The position numbers and the translations under genes are program-made. Below, piece after piece: positions 9,155 through 17,856 of a stretch of 64,000 nt of DNA (position 1 is the first letter of the stretch; each line of letters starts with the position of its first letter). The stretch is from CAVXDY01 sp963721335 (lineage in GTDB: Bacteria > Actinomycetota > Thermoleophilia > Miltoncostaeales > Miltoncostaeaceae). The DNA is taken from positions 124,001-188,000 of the forward strand of contig CAVRIV010000008.1 in NCBI GenBank assembly GCA_963721335.1. Reading direction: 5' to 3'. Below the pieces are notes generated by a model. The model worked only from the letters and a program-made list of their open reading frames with translations, had not been told where the DNA came from and ran no database searches.

Positions 9155-9586
9155 ATGGCAGTCGCCGACATCGACGTCGGAACACCGGTGACCGGTAGGT
9201 TCGAGGCGGTCGTCGTCAACTCGGGTGGAGCCCCGAGCAACGTGATCCGCGTGAGCCAGGCGTGGCAGATCGACTGCAGGTGGTTCATCGAGGGAGGCTT
9301 GGCCAGCTCGCTGGGCGGCCGATGGGAGCTCTCCGCAGCGCTCGAGGCCATCGGCCCTGGCGCCGAGGTGGTGACCGCGATCCAGCTGATCAACCTGGAC
9401 GGACGGACGGGTTCGGCAACGCCGTACACCGACACCATCGCGTTCCCGGCGAACAGCATCAACCTGGGCGGCAGGCAGAAGATCCCGTTCAAGGTCGTGG
9501 CCCTCCTCAACTACGACGACACGGCCCTGAACCCGGGCCCGATGGCGGCGTTCGTCGACCTCGGCGTCGTGACCATCTACGCCTGA
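9155..9586 (+). CDS. Unknown beta-rich protein, related to the C-terminal part of its neighbour
   Basis: 143 residues, ATG after a good ribosome site AGAGAGG. No signal peptide, no known motif. Alternating hydrophobic pattern suggests a beta-sandwich: NVIRVSQAWQIDCRWFIEG, GGRWELSAALEAIG, KIPFKVVALLNYDD and the closing AAFVDLGVVTIYA. The same skeleton recurs in the second half of the next gene (ARLVRIDTPWAVDLCW, GEWRIELSLWPIG, AVDLGFVRFYDP), with the R..W..D..W and G.W...L...IG positions kept. The two genes therefore look like domain paralogues. Function unknown. Confidence 0.8.
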   Translation: MAVADIDVGTPVTGRFEAVVVNSGGAPSNVIRVSQAWQIDCRWFIEGGLASSLGGRWELSAALEAIGPGAEVVTAIQLINLDGRTGSATPYTDTIAFPANSINLGGRQKIPFKVVALLNYDDTALNPGPMAAFVDLGVVTIYA

Positions 9587-9664
9587 TCGGCGTTTGACCC
9601 TAACGGGCGCCGACCCGGCCCCGGCGCGGAGCGGTCGGCGCCCGACCTCGCGGAGGGAGCGACG

Positions 9665-10664
9665 ATGGACGACGCAAACGAGCTTCGTCGGATCAGGGGC
9701 ATCGGCGCGGCGCGGGCGGGCTGGCTGCAGGCGACCTTCGGTATTCGGGGTCTGGCGGATCTCGCGGCGCTCGATCCCGATGAGATCTCCCGGCGGCTGG
9801 CCGAGAGCGGCCGAGGGGGCGTCGCTCGCGACGCCGTCGCCTCGTGGGTGGAGACCGCGCGGGAGTTGACGTCGGCGGGGGCGGACGAGTCGGTTGCGCC
9901 CGCCCGTGCGGAGACCGGGGTCGAGCGCGAGGGGGAGGCGTGGAGGCCACGGGCCTCTTTCGTCGTGGAGTTCCAATCGATGACCGGAGGGGGGGCTGGG
10001 TCCGCGTGGCGCACCGCCGCGCACCACGTCGAGCGGGACGGTGACGAGGCCTGGCCGGGGATCGACTTCGACGGCCTCGTCCGCTGGATGACCGGCCATC
10101 TGGCGGCTGTCGGGGCGGTCGAGCCGCTCGGAGGCGAGCCTGGCCGCGGAGCCCGCCCCGAACGCCCGTCCCTCCCCCGCGCCGGCCGAGCTGGAGACGG
10201 ACGAGCCGGGCGTCGAGCTGAAGGGTCATGTGATCGACGGCGACGGCTACCGGGGGGCACGCCTCGTGCGCATCGACACGCCATGGGCCGTGGACCTCTG
10301 CTGGGACCAGGGCGATGCCGTCGACCTCGCCGGGCCGGGCGAGTGGCGCATCGAGCTCTCGCTCTGGCCGATCGGCCAGAGCGCACCGCTCGAGCTCCCG
10401 GGGATGGTCGTGCCGAGTCTCGGCGAGGGAGAGGATGCCCGCCACCGGCACCGCATGGAGGTCCCGGCCGGCCGCGTCACCAGCGCTCACTGCGGCGCTC
10501 CCTACCGGGCCACCGCAACGCTGACCTTCCACCGCGCGAGCGACGAGCCGTCCGCGGTCGCCGGCGCAGTAGACCTTGGCTTCGTGCGCTTCTACGACCC
10601 CACTCGGACGCGGAGACGGGTCGGGGAGCTCCCCGGGACGAGAGCTACCGGGGGCGGCCCCTAG
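9665..10664 (+). CDS. Helix-hairpin-helix protein with a C-terminal beta domain (frameshifted)
   Basis: ATG start after GGAGGGAG. Residues 1-65 form a helix-hairpin-helix region (LRRIRGIGAARAGWLQATFG, then AVASWVETA), likely binding DNA or a protein partner. A middle segment (ASFVVEFQSMTGG...WPGIDFDGLVRWMTGHL) is of unknown type. Near 10,110-10,140 coding character passes to the next frame, through a Pro/Ala linker (EPAPNARPSPAPAELETDEP) into VELKGHVIDGDGYRGARLVR and a beta domain ending AVDLGFVRFYDP. That second half resembles the 9155 protein. It ends at TAG 10662-10664 inside a CTAG shared with the convergent gene. A one-base insertion would explain the break; alternatively these are two genes. 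Confidence 0.65.
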
Positions 10665-10963
10665 CCGACCTCGACGTCAGGGACATCCTGCGGCTCGGGC
10701 TCATCCTGCGCCTCGTGCTCCAGGGTCGCGCCGAACGAAAGCCATGGCCCGACATGGGCACCGAGCTCGAGCTCGTCGGGGGTCCAGCGGTGCTCGTGCT
10801 CCGGAAGAAAGCGCTCGAAGCGCTCGGCGGTGTCCGTGCTCCCGTTCCGGGCCAGCAGGTGCACCAGCCGCCGGGTCGCCTCCTCCTCCTGCGGTGACAG
10901 GCGCTTTCCGGCCCACAGCAGCGTTGCCTCGTTCACGTGCTCGTCCCTTCGCGATGGCTCCAT
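10661..10963 (-). CDS. Small hypothetical protein
   Basis: 100 residues, ATG at 10963 with an alternative GTG 27 bases in. Sequence is mixed-charge (LSPQEEEATRRLVHLLARNG, ERFERFLPEHEHRWTPDELE) with an acidic tail (EAQDEPEPQDVPDVEVG). No family recognised. Its stop TAG lies in the same CTAG tetranucleotide that ends the convergent beta-domain gene, the arrangement also seen between the MMPL exporter gene and metE; this exact meeting supports both reading frames being real. Confidence 0.5.
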   Translation of the reverse strand: MEPSRRDEHVNEATLLWAGKRLSPQEEEATRRLVHLLARNGSTDTAERFERFLPEHEHRWTPDELELGAHVGPWLSFGATLEHEAQDEPEPQDVPDVEVG

Positions 10964-11274
10964 GTGACCGGAGCGTTGTCTGCTCGGAGTCCCGTGGTCG
11001 AGGAGGGACCGTGATGCGTGTTCTTACCAGAGGGTCACCTTCGCGAGCCGGACGAGGAATCCCCCAAGGTCGAGATCGCAAATCGGGGTCGGCTGGTCAC
11101 GCCCCCCAACGGCCCAGGCTTGGAGGCGCTGGCGGACGTCCGCGGGGGGAGGTACGGTAGACCCGCATCCGGGGCGTGCCCCCGGTCTTCTCGTTCTGTC
11201 GTCATTCGTGCGAGAATCCGGCGCTTTGCAGCGGCTCGTGTGCAGCGGGCGTCAACTCGAGGGGGAGGCCACCG
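10964..11274. other. Intergenic region upstream of mreB
   Basis: About 310 bases with no convincing gene. It separates the divergent small gene at 10963 from the mreB operon and probably holds the operon promoter. TACGGT at 11152-11157 could be a -10 element but no matching -35 stands out. A purine-rich ribosome site GGGGGAGG lies at 11261-11268. The frame of mreB is open back to GTG 11176, but residues encoded there do not resemble MreB. Confidence 0.4.
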
Positions 11275-12321
11275 ATCGGGTTCTGGAGCTACCTGACCGG
11301 CTTCGGCGGTCGCGACATGGCCGTGGATCTCGGCACGGCGAACACGCTCGTCTACGTGCGCGGTCGCGGCATCGTCCTCTCCGAGCCCTCGGTGGTCGCC
11401 ATCGACCAGCGCACGGGCGAGGTCCACGCGGTCGGAATCGAGGCGAAGCGCATGCTGGGGCGCACTCCCGGCAACATCAGCGCCATCCGCCCGCTGAAGG
11501 ACGGCGTGATCGCGGACTTCGACGTCACCGAGCAGATGCTGCGCCACTTCATCCAGAAGGTCCACCAGAATCGGTGGGCCCATCCGCGCGTGGTCGTCTG
11601 CGTCCCGTCCGGAGTGACCGGGGTGGAGAAGCGCGCGGTCGAGGAGGCCACCCTCTCCGCGGGCGCCCGCAGCGCCTTCCTGATCGAGGAGCCCATGGCG
11701 GCGGCGATCGGGGCGGGCCTGCCCGTGGCCGAGCCGACCGGGAACATGGTCGTGGACATCGGCGGAGGCACCACCGAGGTGGCGGTCATCTCGCTCGGCG
11801 GCATCGTGGTGGCCCAGTCGATCCGGGTCGGCGGCGACGAGCTCGACGAGGCGATCATCAGCTACGTCAAGAAGGAGTACAAGCTGATGATCGGCAACCA
11901 GACCGCCGAGGAGGTGAAGCTGGAGATCGGCTCCGCCTACCCCCTCCGGGAGGAGGTCCAGGCCGAGATCCGGGGCCGCGACATGATCACCGGCCTTCCC
12001 AAGACCGTCGTGCTTTCCTCCGAGGACGTGCGCGACGCCCTCGAGGAGCCGCTGGTGCAGATCATCGACGCGGTCAAGAGCACCCTGGACAAGACGCCGC
12101 CCGAGCTCGCGTCCGACATCATGGACCGGGGGATCATGCTGGCGGGCGGGGGCTCGCTGCTGCAGGGCCTGGACGAGCGCCTGCGCCGCGAGACCGAGAT
12201 GCCGATCCACATCGCCGAGTCGCCCCTCACCTGCGTGGCCGTGGGCTCGGGGCGCTCCCTCGAGGAGTTCGAGGTCATGCAGAAGGCGGCGGCGAACGGC
12301 CGCCACAGGAAGCGCTACTGA
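11275..12321 (+). CDS. mreB: Rod shape-determining protein MreB
   Basis: Actin-like ATPase that forms membrane-bound filaments and guides the elongasome. It shows the actin phosphate-1 motif MAVDLGTANTLVYVRGRGIV, phosphate-2 VVDIGGGTTEVAVISLGG and adenosine motif GIMLAGGGSLLQGLDE. The start is uncertain: the strong ribosome site GGGGGAGG sits six bases before ATC 11275, which would give an N-terminus GFWSYLTGFGGRDMAVDLG like typical MreB, but ATC is a very rare start. Alternatives are GTG 11176 (adds an un-MreB-like Cys-rich stretch) or ATG 11317 (loses the first turn). First gene of mreBCD-mrdA-rodA. Confidence 0.93.
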   Translation: MGFWSYLTGFGGRDMAVDLGTANTLVYVRGRGIVLSEPSVVAIDQRTGEVHAVGIEAKRMLGRTPGNISAIRPLKDGVIADFDVTEQMLRHFIQKVHQNRWAHPRVVVCVPSGVTGVEKRAVEEATLSAGARSAFLIEEPMAAAIGAGLPVAEPTGNMVVDIGGGTTEVAVISLGGIVVAQSIRVGGDELDEAIISYVKKEYKLMIGNQTAEEVKLEIGSAYPLREEVQAEIRGRDMITGLPKTVVLSSEDVRDALEEPLVQIIDAVKSTLDKTPPELASDIMDRGIMLAGGGSLLQGLDERLRRETEMPIHIAESPLTCVAVGSGRSLEEFEVMQKAAANGRHRKRY

Positions 12322-12360
12322 GAAGCACATCCGGGACGACCTTCTGAGTCACACGATCTG

Positions 12361-13269
12361 ATGGGAACCCAGGCGAATTCCGGCATCGCCCGGCGCCGGG
12401 CGACCTTCCGGCGCGTGACCATCACAGCCCTCGTGCTGGTGTGCCTCGCGCTCTTCACCGGCTACTTCCGCGAGACCGACGGCGGCCCCCTCCACGGTGC
12501 CCAGAGCACCGCCGCCGGCGTGGTCGCGCCCGTGCAGGAGGTGGCCACGCAAGCCGTGCAGCCCTTCCGCGACGCCTGGGGATGGGCGACCAGCCTGAGG
12601 GACGCGCGCGACCGCGCCGCCGCCCTCCAGACGGAGCTCGACGAGGTGCGCGCCAAGGGCGACGACAACCTGGTCCGCGATCAGAGGCTGGCCCAGCTCG
12701 AGAAGCTCCTTGGCGTGGAGGGGGCCGGCATCGGGGGGTACGAGCCGGTCACCGCCCTCGTCATCACGCGCTCGGTGAGCCCCTGGTACCGCTCCGGCCG
12801 CGTCAACAAGGGGACCGCCGACGGCGTGAGGATGAACTCTCCGGTGGTCGCGAGCGGCTCGGCCGGCGCCGCGCTGGTGGGGATCGTCACCCGCGCGAGC
12901 GCGCACACCGCCGACGTGGCGTTCATCACCGACGGGCGCACCGAGGTGGGGGCCAAGATCCCCGAGGCCGGCAACTTCCCCGGCCTGCTCCAGTCCACCG
13001 TCCCGGGCCAGCTGCGCCTGGCCGGCGTGCCGCGCGAGGCCGGGGTGCACGAGGGGCAGGTCGTGGTCACGGGCGGCTATGCGGGGAAGGGCCTCGAGGG
13101 CCCGTACCCGCCGGGCATCCCCGTGGGCCAGGTGACGAGCGTCGGCGGGCGGGAGGTTGACGTCCAGCAGACCGTGCAGGTGACGCCCTACGTGGACGCC
13201 CGCAGGCTCGACTACCTCGTGGTCCTCACCCCGCAGAGCCCCGAGGCCCTGCGGCGCGCCGCCGGATGA
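12361..13269 (+). CDS. mreC: Rod shape-determining protein MreC
   Basis: Bitopic elongasome scaffold that links MreB to the periplasmic penicillin-binding protein. 302 residues: basic N-terminus, one membrane helix at about 20-36 (VTITALVLVCLALFTGYF), a coiled coil (RDARDRAAALQTELDEVR) and the extracytoplasmic beta-barrel domain with WYRSGRVNKGTADGVRMNSPV and GGYAGKGLEGPYPPGIPVGQ. ATG start 39 bases after mreB. Its stop overlaps the mreD start (ATGA), so the two are translationally coupled. Confidence 0.95.
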   Translation: MGTQANSGIARRRATFRRVTITALVLVCLALFTGYFRETDGGPLHGAQSTAAGVVAPVQEVATQAVQPFRDAWGWATSLRDARDRAAALQTELDEVRAKGDDNLVRDQRLAQLEKLLGVEGAGIGGYEPVTALVITRSVSPWYRSGRVNKGTADGVRMNSPVVASGSAGAALVGIVTRASAHTADVAFITDGRTEVGAKIPEAGNFPGLLQSTVPGQLRLAGVPREAGVHEGQVVVTGGYAGKGLEGPYPPGIPVGQVTSVGGREVDVQQTVQVTPYVDARRLDYLVVLTPQSPEALRRAAG

Positions 13270-13848
13270 GCAGCGACCTGACCCCGCCCCGGGCGATCGG
13301 CCCGGCCACCCCGCGGCCTCAGGCGAACGCGCGGGCCGGCCTTCACTGGGTGCTCCTCATGGTCGTCGCAGCCGTGCTGCTCGAGGTCTCGGTGATGCCC
13401 TACGTGAACGTGGCCGACGGCATCCCCGACCTGATCGCCCCGACGGTGGTCGTGGCCGGGCTGCTGCGCGGGCAGCTGGTGGGCGCCGTGACCGGCTTCG
13501 GCGCCGGCCTGCTGCTGGAGCTGACGTCCACGGTCGACACGCTGGGAGTGCTCGCCCTGCTCTACCTGATCGTGGGCGCCTGGTGCGGCCGCTACTGCGG
13601 CCGCGAGGAGTTCGACGACGCTCGCCGCCCCGCTGGTCCTGTCGGTGGCCGCCGCGTTCTTCGTCCAGGTCGGCTACCTGATGTTCCAGCTCCTGCTGGG
13701 CTACAAGATGCCCGCCTCGGAGTTCGTGGGCGCGGTGCTGCTGCCGACCCTCGCGCTCACCGCCCTCCTGAGCCCGCCGGTGCTGCTCGTGGGGCGCCGC
13801 TTCCTGGGCGCGCCACGGGTGATCGAGCCCTACGGGTTGTCAACATGA
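13266..13848 (+). CDS. mreD: Rod shape-determining protein MreD (frameshifted)
   Basis: Small polytopic elongasome subunit. Starts at ATG 13266 inside mreC's ATGA; hydrophobic segments include WVLLMVVAAVLLEVSVMPY and LGVLALLYLIVGAWCGRYCG. Near 13,619-13,621 the frame must shift by one extra base (after EEFDD) to continue as APLVLSVAAAFFVQVGYLMF, then SEFVGAVLLPTLALTALL, ending at TGA 13846-13848, which overlaps the next gene by ATGA. Perfect start and stop couplings on both sides with an internal single-base break point to a sequencing indel rather than a dead gene, since losing mreD here would also uncouple mrdA. Confidence 0.88.
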
Positions 13849-15761
13849 GCCCCCCTCGCCGGCCCCGTGGAGGGGGCCTCTCGGCGGGCGGCTGGGCGCC
13901 CCAGCTCACCCCGCGCACGGCCGTGCGCATCGCCGTCCTCGGCGCGATCGCCATGGGCCTGCTCGGCCTCCTGCTGGTGCGCCTGTGGTTCCTGCAGGTG
14001 ATCGGCGGCGAGGACTACGCGGCGGCCGCCGAGAGCAACCGCCTGCGCACGGTCATCACCGAGGCCCCGCGGGGCAACATCCTCGACCGCAACGGCGACG
14101 TGCTCGTGGCGAACCGCCCGGGCAAGAACGTGGTCGTGCACCCCCGCGAGCTGACCGGCGCGCGCCGGGAGCAGGTGCTCGAGCGGCTGGCCCCCAAGCT
14201 CCACCTGCCGGCCGACGAGCTGATCGAGAAGGTGGATGCGGGCGACAGCCGCCCGCTGGAGTCGGTGGTCCTGGCGGAGAACGTCACCCCGCGGCTCTAC
14301 TACTACCTGGCGCAGCGCCGCCGGCAGTTCCCGGGGGTCGGGCTGGAGGAGGCGTACCTGCGCACCTATCCCCGGGGTGACCTCGCCGCCCACGTCCTGG
14401 GCCAGACGGGGAAGATCGGCGCGGGTGAGATCGACGACTACCGGCGCCGCGGCTACGCGGGGGACGAGACCGTGGGCAAGGGGGGCATCGAGCAGGAGTA
14501 CGAGCAGTTCCTGAAGGGCACGCAGGGGCGGGACGTCGTGGAGGTCGACGCTGCGGGGGAGCCGGTGGGGCGCGAGGTGGTCTCCTCGCGGGCGCCGTCG
14601 CCGGGTCGCGACATCGAGCTCAGCATCGACGGACCGACCCAGCGTGCGATGCAGGACGCGCTGCGCGAGGAGGTCTCGCTGGGCAGCTCCACCGGCGCCG
14701 CCGGCGTGGCACTCGACCCGGCCACCGGCGAGGTCCTGGCCATGGCGTCGTATCCCACCTTCGACCCCTCCGTGTTCGTGGACGGGACCACGAAGCAGAT
14801 CGACCGCATCAACACGAGCCCCGACACCCCCGCGCTGAACCGGGCGATCGGCGGGCGCTACCCGTCCGGGTCGACCTTCAAGGCGATCACCGCCGCCGCG
14901 GCCCTCCAGGCGGGCTACGTCACCCCCGGAGAGCTCGTCGACTCCCCCTCCGAGGTGACCCTCTACAAGCAGGTCTTCCCGAACTTCAAGAACATCGCCC
15001 ACGGCGAGGTCGATCTTCCGCGTGCGCTCGAGGTGTCGAGCGACACCTACTTCTACAAGCTCGGCGACCGCTTCTACCGGGCGCAGGGATCACCCCTGCA
15101 GGCGGAGGCCGAGAGCTTCGGCCTGGGCCGTGACACCGGGATCGACATCCCCGGCGAGGAGCCGGGGCTCGTGCCCACCCCGGCGTGGAAGCGGCGCAAC
15201 TACGCGGGGCCCGCCTTCACCGACCTGGACCGCGACTGGAAGCCGGGCGACACGATCCAGCTGGCCGTGGGGCAGGGCTTCCTGCTCGCGACCCCGCTCC
15301 AGATGGCCGTGGCCTACGCGGCGGTGGCCGACGGCGGGGTCGTGCGCACGCCCACGCTCGCGCGGCGCGTGCAGGATCCCAACGGCCGGGTGGTGCAGGA
15401 GCTCTCGCAGGGACGCCCCACCCACACGCTCGACGTCTCCGCCGACAACCTCACGGCGATCAGGCAGGGCCTCTATCAGGCCGCCAACGGGCCGGACGGC
15501 ACCTCGACGGGCGTGTTCGGCGGTCTGCCGGACGACGACAAGGTGGCCGGGAAGACCGGCACCGCCGAGGTGGAGGGAGGCGCCGACCACTCGTGGTTCG
15601 TCGGCTACGCGCCCTACAAGGATCCGAAGATCGTGGTGGCGATCGTGATCGAGCGCGGCGGCACGGGCGCGAACGCCGCGGCGCCGGCCGTGTGCCGCAC
15701 GATCGCGGCCTTCCGGAAGTTCGACCCCGGCCGCTGCGGCGTCACGGCCGTCGCCAACTAG
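13845..15761 (+). CDS. mrdA: Peptidoglycan DD-transpeptidase PBP2 (elongation-specific)
   Basis: Class B penicillin-binding protein of the elongasome, cross-linking peptidoglycan with RodA. Start ATG 13845 in the mreD ATGA. An N-terminal membrane anchor (IAVLGAIAMGLLGLLLVRLW, about residues 28-47) is followed by the PBP dimerisation domain (RGNILDRNGDVLV) and the transpeptidase domain with active-site serine in YPSGSTFKAIT, the second motif as SSDTY (in place of SxN) and KTG in VAGKTGTAEVEGG. Length 638 residues is normal. rodA follows after 10 bases. Confidence 0.95.
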   Translation: MSPPRRPRGGGLSAGGWAPQLTPRTAVRIAVLGAIAMGLLGLLLVRLWFLQVIGGEDYAAAAESNRLRTVITEAPRGNILDRNGDVLVANRPGKNVVVHPRELTGARREQVLERLAPKLHLPADELIEKVDAGDSRPLESVVLAENVTPRLYYYLAQRRRQFPGVGLEEAYLRTYPRGDLAAHVLGQTGKIGAGEIDDYRRRGYAGDETVGKGGIEQEYEQFLKGTQGRDVVEVDAAGEPVGREVVSSRAPSPGRDIELSIDGPTQRAMQDALREEVSLGSSTGAAGVALDPATGEVLAMASYPTFDPSVFVDGTTKQIDRINTSPDTPALNRAIGGRYPSGSTFKAITAAAALQAGYVTPGELVDSPSEVTLYKQVFPNFKNIAHGEVDLPRALEVSSDTYFYKLGDRFYRAQGSPLQAEAESFGLGRDTGIDIPGEEPGLVPTPAWKRRNYAGPAFTDLDRDWKPGDTIQLAVGQGFLLATPLQMAVAYAAVADGGVVRTPTLARRVQDPNGRVVQELSQGRPTHTLDVSADNLTAIRQGLYQAANGPDGTSTGVFGGLPDDDKVAGKTGTAEVEGGADHSWFVGYAPYKDPKIVVAIVIERGGTGANAAAPAVCRTIAAFRKFDPGRCGVTAVAN

Positions 15762-15771
15762 TGCTCGCGCG

Positions 15772-16947
15772 ATGACCACGACCTACGCCCCCGGGCGCTC
15801 GGCCCGGTCCGGCTTCCTCGACCGCGCGCGGTCGGCCATCGCCGGGCTCGATTGGATCCTGCTGCTCGGCGTGGCGGCCATCACGGCCTTCGGCCTGTTC
15901 GTGGTGGGCCGCTCGACCGAGACCGACCTGCCCGGCGACCCCCGCTACTACCTCGACCGGCAGATCCTCTTCGTCGCGATCGGGACCGTGCTGCTGATCG
16001 TGGCCACCCGCATCGACCTGGACCGGCTGGCGCGCTGGGCGTGGGCGCTGTGGGGCGGCCTGCTCGGCGCTCTGGCGATGGTGTTCGTGCTGGGAGAGGC
16101 CGTGAAGGGATCGAACCGATGGATCGAGATCGGCCCGTTCAACCTGCAGCCCTCGGAGGCCGGCAAGATCATCATGATGGTGGTGCTGGCGGGCCTGGCG
16201 GTCGAGCGCATCCAGGACGTGGGGCGGCCCCGCTACACGCTCTTCCTCACCGCGGTGATCGGGGTCCCGACGGTCATCGTCTTCCTCCAGCCCGACCTCG
16301 GCACCGCGATGGTCTACGCCGTGATCCTGCTGGCGATCCTGTTCCTGGTGGGCGTGCCGTGGACGCACTTCGCCGTCTTCGGGTCGGTTCTGGCGATCGT
16401 GATCCTCGGGGTGCTCTGGATCCTGCCCCACGCGGGCGTGACGGTGCTCCAGGACTACCAGGTCGAGCGGCTCACGGCGTTCATGGGCGCCGAACGCGAC
16501 ACCAGCGACGCGGGCTATCAGCTCGATCAGAGCACGACCGCCATCGGCTCGGGCGGAGCCCTGGGCAAGGGGCCCGACGGCGCGACGCAGGCGATCAACG
16601 ACTTCCTCCCCGAGCACCACACCGACTTCATCTTCGCCGTCACCTCGGAGATGTTCGGCTTCGTCGGGGCGGGGCTCCTGATCTCGCTCTACGCCCTGGT
16701 GCTGTGGCGGGGCCTGCGGACGCTCGCCCGCGCCTCGAGCCAGGTCGACATGCTCGTCGCGGGCGCGATCGTCGCGATGATCGGCTTCCAGGTGTTCGTT
16801 AACATCGGTATGACCGTGGGCATCATGCCGATCACCGGCATCCCGCTGCCGTTCATGAGCTACGGCGGGAGCCACACCCTGAGCTCGATGGTTGCCGTGG
16901 GGCTTCTCCTCGGCATCCATCGCCGCCGCTCACCCGTCCGCGGGTAG
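15772..16947 (+). CDS. rodA: Rod shape-determining glycosyltransferase RodA
   Basis: SEDS-family peptidoglycan glycosyltransferase that polymerises lipid II in partnership with PBP2. 391 residues with about ten membrane helices. Family signatures are GSNRWIEIGPFNLQPSE, FLQPDLGTAMVYAVILLA, FLPEHHTDFIFAV and GIPLPFMSYGGSHTLSSM, the last being the usual SEDS C-terminal motif. ATG start 10 bases after mrdA. It completes the mreBCD-mrdA-rodA operon for lateral wall growth, suggesting a rod-shaped cell. Confidence 0.96.
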   Translation: MTTTYAPGRSARSGFLDRARSAIAGLDWILLLGVAAITAFGLFVVGRSTETDLPGDPRYYLDRQILFVAIGTVLLIVATRIDLDRLARWAWALWGGLLGALAMVFVLGEAVKGSNRWIEIGPFNLQPSEAGKIIMMVVLAGLAVERIQDVGRPRYTLFLTAVIGVPTVIVFLQPDLGTAMVYAVILLAILFLVGVPWTHFAVFGSVLAIVILGVLWILPHAGVTVLQDYQVERLTAFMGAERDTSDAGYQLDQSTTAIGSGGALGKGPDGATQAINDFLPEHHTDFIFAVTSEMFGFVGAGLLISLYALVLWRGLRTLARASSQVDMLVAGAIVAMIGFQVFVNIGMTVGIMPITGIPLPFMSYGGSHTLSSMVAVGLLLGIHRRRSPVRG

Positions 16948-16953
16948 GGGGCC

Positions 16954-17856
16954 GTGGGCGCCCTCGGGCTCGTGTCGCGCGGGGTCAAGGCCGTGCGCCC
17001 CATCGCCGACGTCGTCCGCGCCGCCGAGGCGGCGGCCGAGACCGGCGGCGAGATCGCGATCATCCCGGGTCACCCCGAGGCGACCCGGCGCCTGAGCGAG
17101 CTGCTCGGCGTGCCCGGCTTCTCGTCGCCGAACGAGGACGCCCTGGCCGTGATGGCCCTGGCCCCCGGCACCCCCGACATCGAGACCGGCCTCGCCGCCC
17201 TGGGGCGCCGGCGCCGATCCGGGGCCGGGGCGCTGGCGATCCTCGTGGGCACGCCGGCCGAGCGCGCCGACCTGGAGCGGGAGCTGCTGGCGGACCATCG
17301 CCTGGAGCCGTCGAACATCACACACGTCGCGTCGCTGGAGGGCGAGGGGGCGGAGGAGGCGATCGAGGCGGTCGTGGCGGTGCTCGGCGACGCGGCGGTG
17401 GCCGCGGGCCGGCGCAACCCCGCGCTTCGCCCGGCCGTCGGCCGCGCCCTCGTCCGGAGCGTGTCGCGCCAGGCCGCCGCAACCGGCGCGCTGCCCCTGA
17501 AGGGCGCCGACATGCCCGTGCTCGCGCTCCTGCAGGTGGGCCTCGTGAGCCGGCTCGCGGCCCTCTACGACCGGCCCCTGGGCGCCGAGCGTGCGATCGA
17601 GGCCGCCGCGGTCGTGGGCGCGGGCTTCGGCTGGCGCGAGCTGGCGCGCGCCGTCCGCCGCGCGGTCCCCGTCCCCCGCTGGGTCACCGGGGGCACGGTG
17701 GCCTACGCCACCACCCGGGCCATCGGCGAGGGCGCGCTCGCGCGGCTGGCCTCCGGCCACGACCTCATCGAAGGAGCGCCCGTCGACGCCGCGAAGCCCA
17801 AGGTGGAGCGGCTGCTCGCCAAGCTGAAGCGCAACCCCAAGGGAGAGACGTCCTGA
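16954..17856 (+). CDS. DUF697-like protein of unknown function
   Basis: 300 residues from GTG 16954, 6 bases after rodA. The N-terminal half looks like a soluble alpha/beta region without a recognisable P-loop (GALAILVGTPAERADLEREL). The C-terminal half (about 170-285) is hydrophobic and resembles DUF697, seen in membrane-associated GTPases and tellurium-type proteins: MPVLALLQVGLVSRLAALYD, then AAAVVGAGFGWRELAR and GGTVAYATTRAIGEGALARL. Its stop TGA overlaps the proposed CTG start of rng. A role in the cell-envelope operon is likely from position only. Confidence 0.75.
   Translation: MGALGLVSRGVKAVRPIADVVRAAEAAAETGGEIAIIPGHPEATRRLSELLGVPGFSSPNEDALAVMALAPGTPDIETGLAALGRRRRSGAGALAILVGTPAERADLERELLADHRLEPSNITHVASLEGEGAEEAIEAVVAVLGDAAVAAGRRNPALRPAVGRALVRSVSRQAAATGALPLKGADMPVLALLQVGLVSRLAALYDRPLGAERAIEAAAVVGAGFGWRELARAVRRAVPVPRWVTGGTVAYATTRAIGEGALARLASGHDLIEGAPVDAAKPKVERLLAKLKRNPKGETS

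Noticed and set aside
7849..10664. Biosynthetic cluster led by the SARP-like BTAD regulator
   Set aside because: No biosynthetic enzyme lies nearby; only two unknown proteins follow.
11176..11274. N-terminal extension of MreB from GTG 11176
   Set aside because: The added residues (Cys-rich, Pro-rich) do not resemble MreB and there is no ribosome site before that GTG.
13266..15761. A single 831-residue MreD-PBP2 fusion
   Set aside because: The fusion arises only because the mreD frameshift runs into the mrdA frame; the natural mreD end and ATGA start of mrdA are both present.
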